A stretch of 41,770 bases of DNA from an uncultured Oscillospiraceae bacterium (GTDB lineage Bacteria > Bacillota > Clostridia > Oscillospirales > Oscillospiraceae), in NCBI GenBank assembly GCA_934569225.1, contig CAKTKC010000026.1, forward strand, positions 1-41,770, written 5' to 3'. The translations under genes were made by a program, and so were the position numbers. The notes under the pieces were generated by a model. It was not told where the DNA came from and searched no databases. It saw only the letters and a program-made list of their open reading frames with translations. Below are positions 41,207 through 41,770 of this stretch, piece by piece (within the stretch, counting starts at the first letter, position 1; each line of letters begins with the position of its first letter).

Positions 41207-41770
41207 TTAGTGCAGGAACAGGGAGACGATGAACACGCCGATAATGGACGCAATGCCGATCACGAGCGTGCCGAGGGTCTGGGTCTTGTAGCCATCCTGG
41301 GGAGTCATTTCGCCGAAGTTTGTGACGACCCAGAAGTAGGAGTCGTTGGCGTGGGAAACCGTCATAGCGCCTGCGCCGATGGCGATAACCGTCAGGCAAG
41401 CCCGTGCGGGAGAATCCAGTCCCAGAACCGGCAGCAGCGGAGCCACGATACCGGCGGTGGTGGTGATGGCGACGGTGGAGGAGCCCTGTGCGGACTTCAG
41501 AATCGCGGCCAGCAGGAACGGGAAGAAGATGCCGACGCTCTCAAAGATCTCCGCGTTGGCCTTGATGTAGTTGACCATGTCGGAGGAAGCGATGACCTTG
41601 CCCAGAACGCCGCCGGCAGCGGTAACGAACAGGATGGGGCCAACGGTCTTCAGGGTGTCGTCAGTCAGCTTGTAGAAGTTCTCGCCCTTGTGAGCGGCGA
41701 ACAGATCGATGATGGCGATGATGCTGCCGACAGCCAGAGCAATGATAGGAGTGCCCAGGAAGCTGATGAA
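41207..41770 (-). CDS. GntP-type gluconate/sugar-acid permease (5' end outside window)
   Basis: C-terminal 187 residues, all membrane: GTPIIALAVGSIIA, LFVTAAGGVLGKVI, LLAAILKSAQGSSTVAITTTAG and IGAGAMTVSHANDSYFWVV. The last two blocks are hallmarks of the gluconate:H+ symporter (GntP) family. It ends in TMs of the expected length with a stop at 41207. Followed by a terminator and the glycerate 2-kinase gene. Confidence 0.93.
   Translation of the reverse strand, partial: FISFLGTPIIALAVGSIIAIIDLFAAHKGENFYKLTDDTLKTVGPILFVTAAGGVLGKVIASSDMVNYIKANAEIFESVGIFFPFLLAAILKSAQGSSTVAITTTAGIVAPLLPVLGLDSPARACLTVIAIGAGAMTVSHANDSYFWVVTNFGEMTPQDGYKTQTLGTLVIGIASIIGVFIVSLFLH

Noticed and set aside
1..41770. CRISPR array, rRNA operon or replication origin
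   Set aside because: No regularly spaced repeats, rRNA-like blocks or DnaA-box clusters were seen in the window.

Overview
The window looks like a chromosomal segment from a GC-rich (roughly 55-58 percent by eye) anaerobic Clostridia bacterium, most likely a gut Oscillospirales/Ruminococcaceae-type organism. The evidence is Bacillus/Clostridium-type gene order (tepA next to ftsK/spoIIIE; tig-clpP-clpX-lon-engB; lepB-rbgA-rnhB-yraN), strong SD sequences, sigma-A promoters with 17-bp spacers, CCA-encoded tRNAs, many MATE exporters and ECF sigma factors paired with membrane regulators. Genus cannot be fixed from sequence alone.

Layout. 1-4.1 kb (minus): ftsK (3' end outside the window), a UppP-like membrane protein lacking key catalytic residues, and the ClpP-like protease tepA. 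4.2-6.4 kb (plus): ybaK-type deacylase, TSCPD protein and a MATE exporter, each group with a clear promoter. 6.4-12.8 kb (minus): protein quality-control cluster tig-clpP-clpX-lon-engB, with an intrinsic terminator between clpX and lon. 12.9-19.3 kb (minus): a tightly overlapped run lepB-rbgA-rnhB-yraN-M19 dipeptidase-threonine-synthase-like-SleB-like-metallophosphoesterase; two members carry enzyme domains that have lost a catalytic residue. 19.4-23.3 kb (minus): rplS, an orphan phage-baseplate/phosphoesterase fusion and a second MATE. 23.3-24.7 kb: three tRNAs (Leu-CAG, Ser-GCT, Ser-TGA) around a GNAT/small-ORF/FTR-like group.

24.7-26.2 kb is a scar: two phage-type small genes, one truncated, fused to the remnant of an IS30-family element that also truncates a neighbouring gene. 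26.4-28.1 kb (minus): alpha/beta hydrolase and membrane protein behind an unusual leader with promoter and immediate terminator. 28.1-34.6 kb (minus): two ECF sigma modules. Module 1 is sigma plus a 349-residue DUF4179-like membrane protein with an ECF-type promoter. Module 2 is sigma plus two tandem, very large membrane proteins with calcium-loop-like repeats, arising from a duplication whose breakpoint lies in the 3' end of the sigma gene. A 162-bp foldback element sits in the module 2 leader.

34.9-36.9 kb (plus): MarR-MATE operon with a consensus promoter covered by two palindromic operators. 36.9-39.2 kb (minus): AraC/GyrI-like regulator with an ABC-2 exporter. 39.3-41.8 kb (minus): a broken GNAT gene, a glycerate 2-kinase and a GntP-type permease (5' end outside the window). 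The most interesting candidates for new biology are the duplicated sigma/giant membrane regulator locus, the orphan baseplate-phosphoesterase fusion, and the conserved-looking but catalytically altered enzymes (UppP-like, threonine-synthase-like, C39-like).
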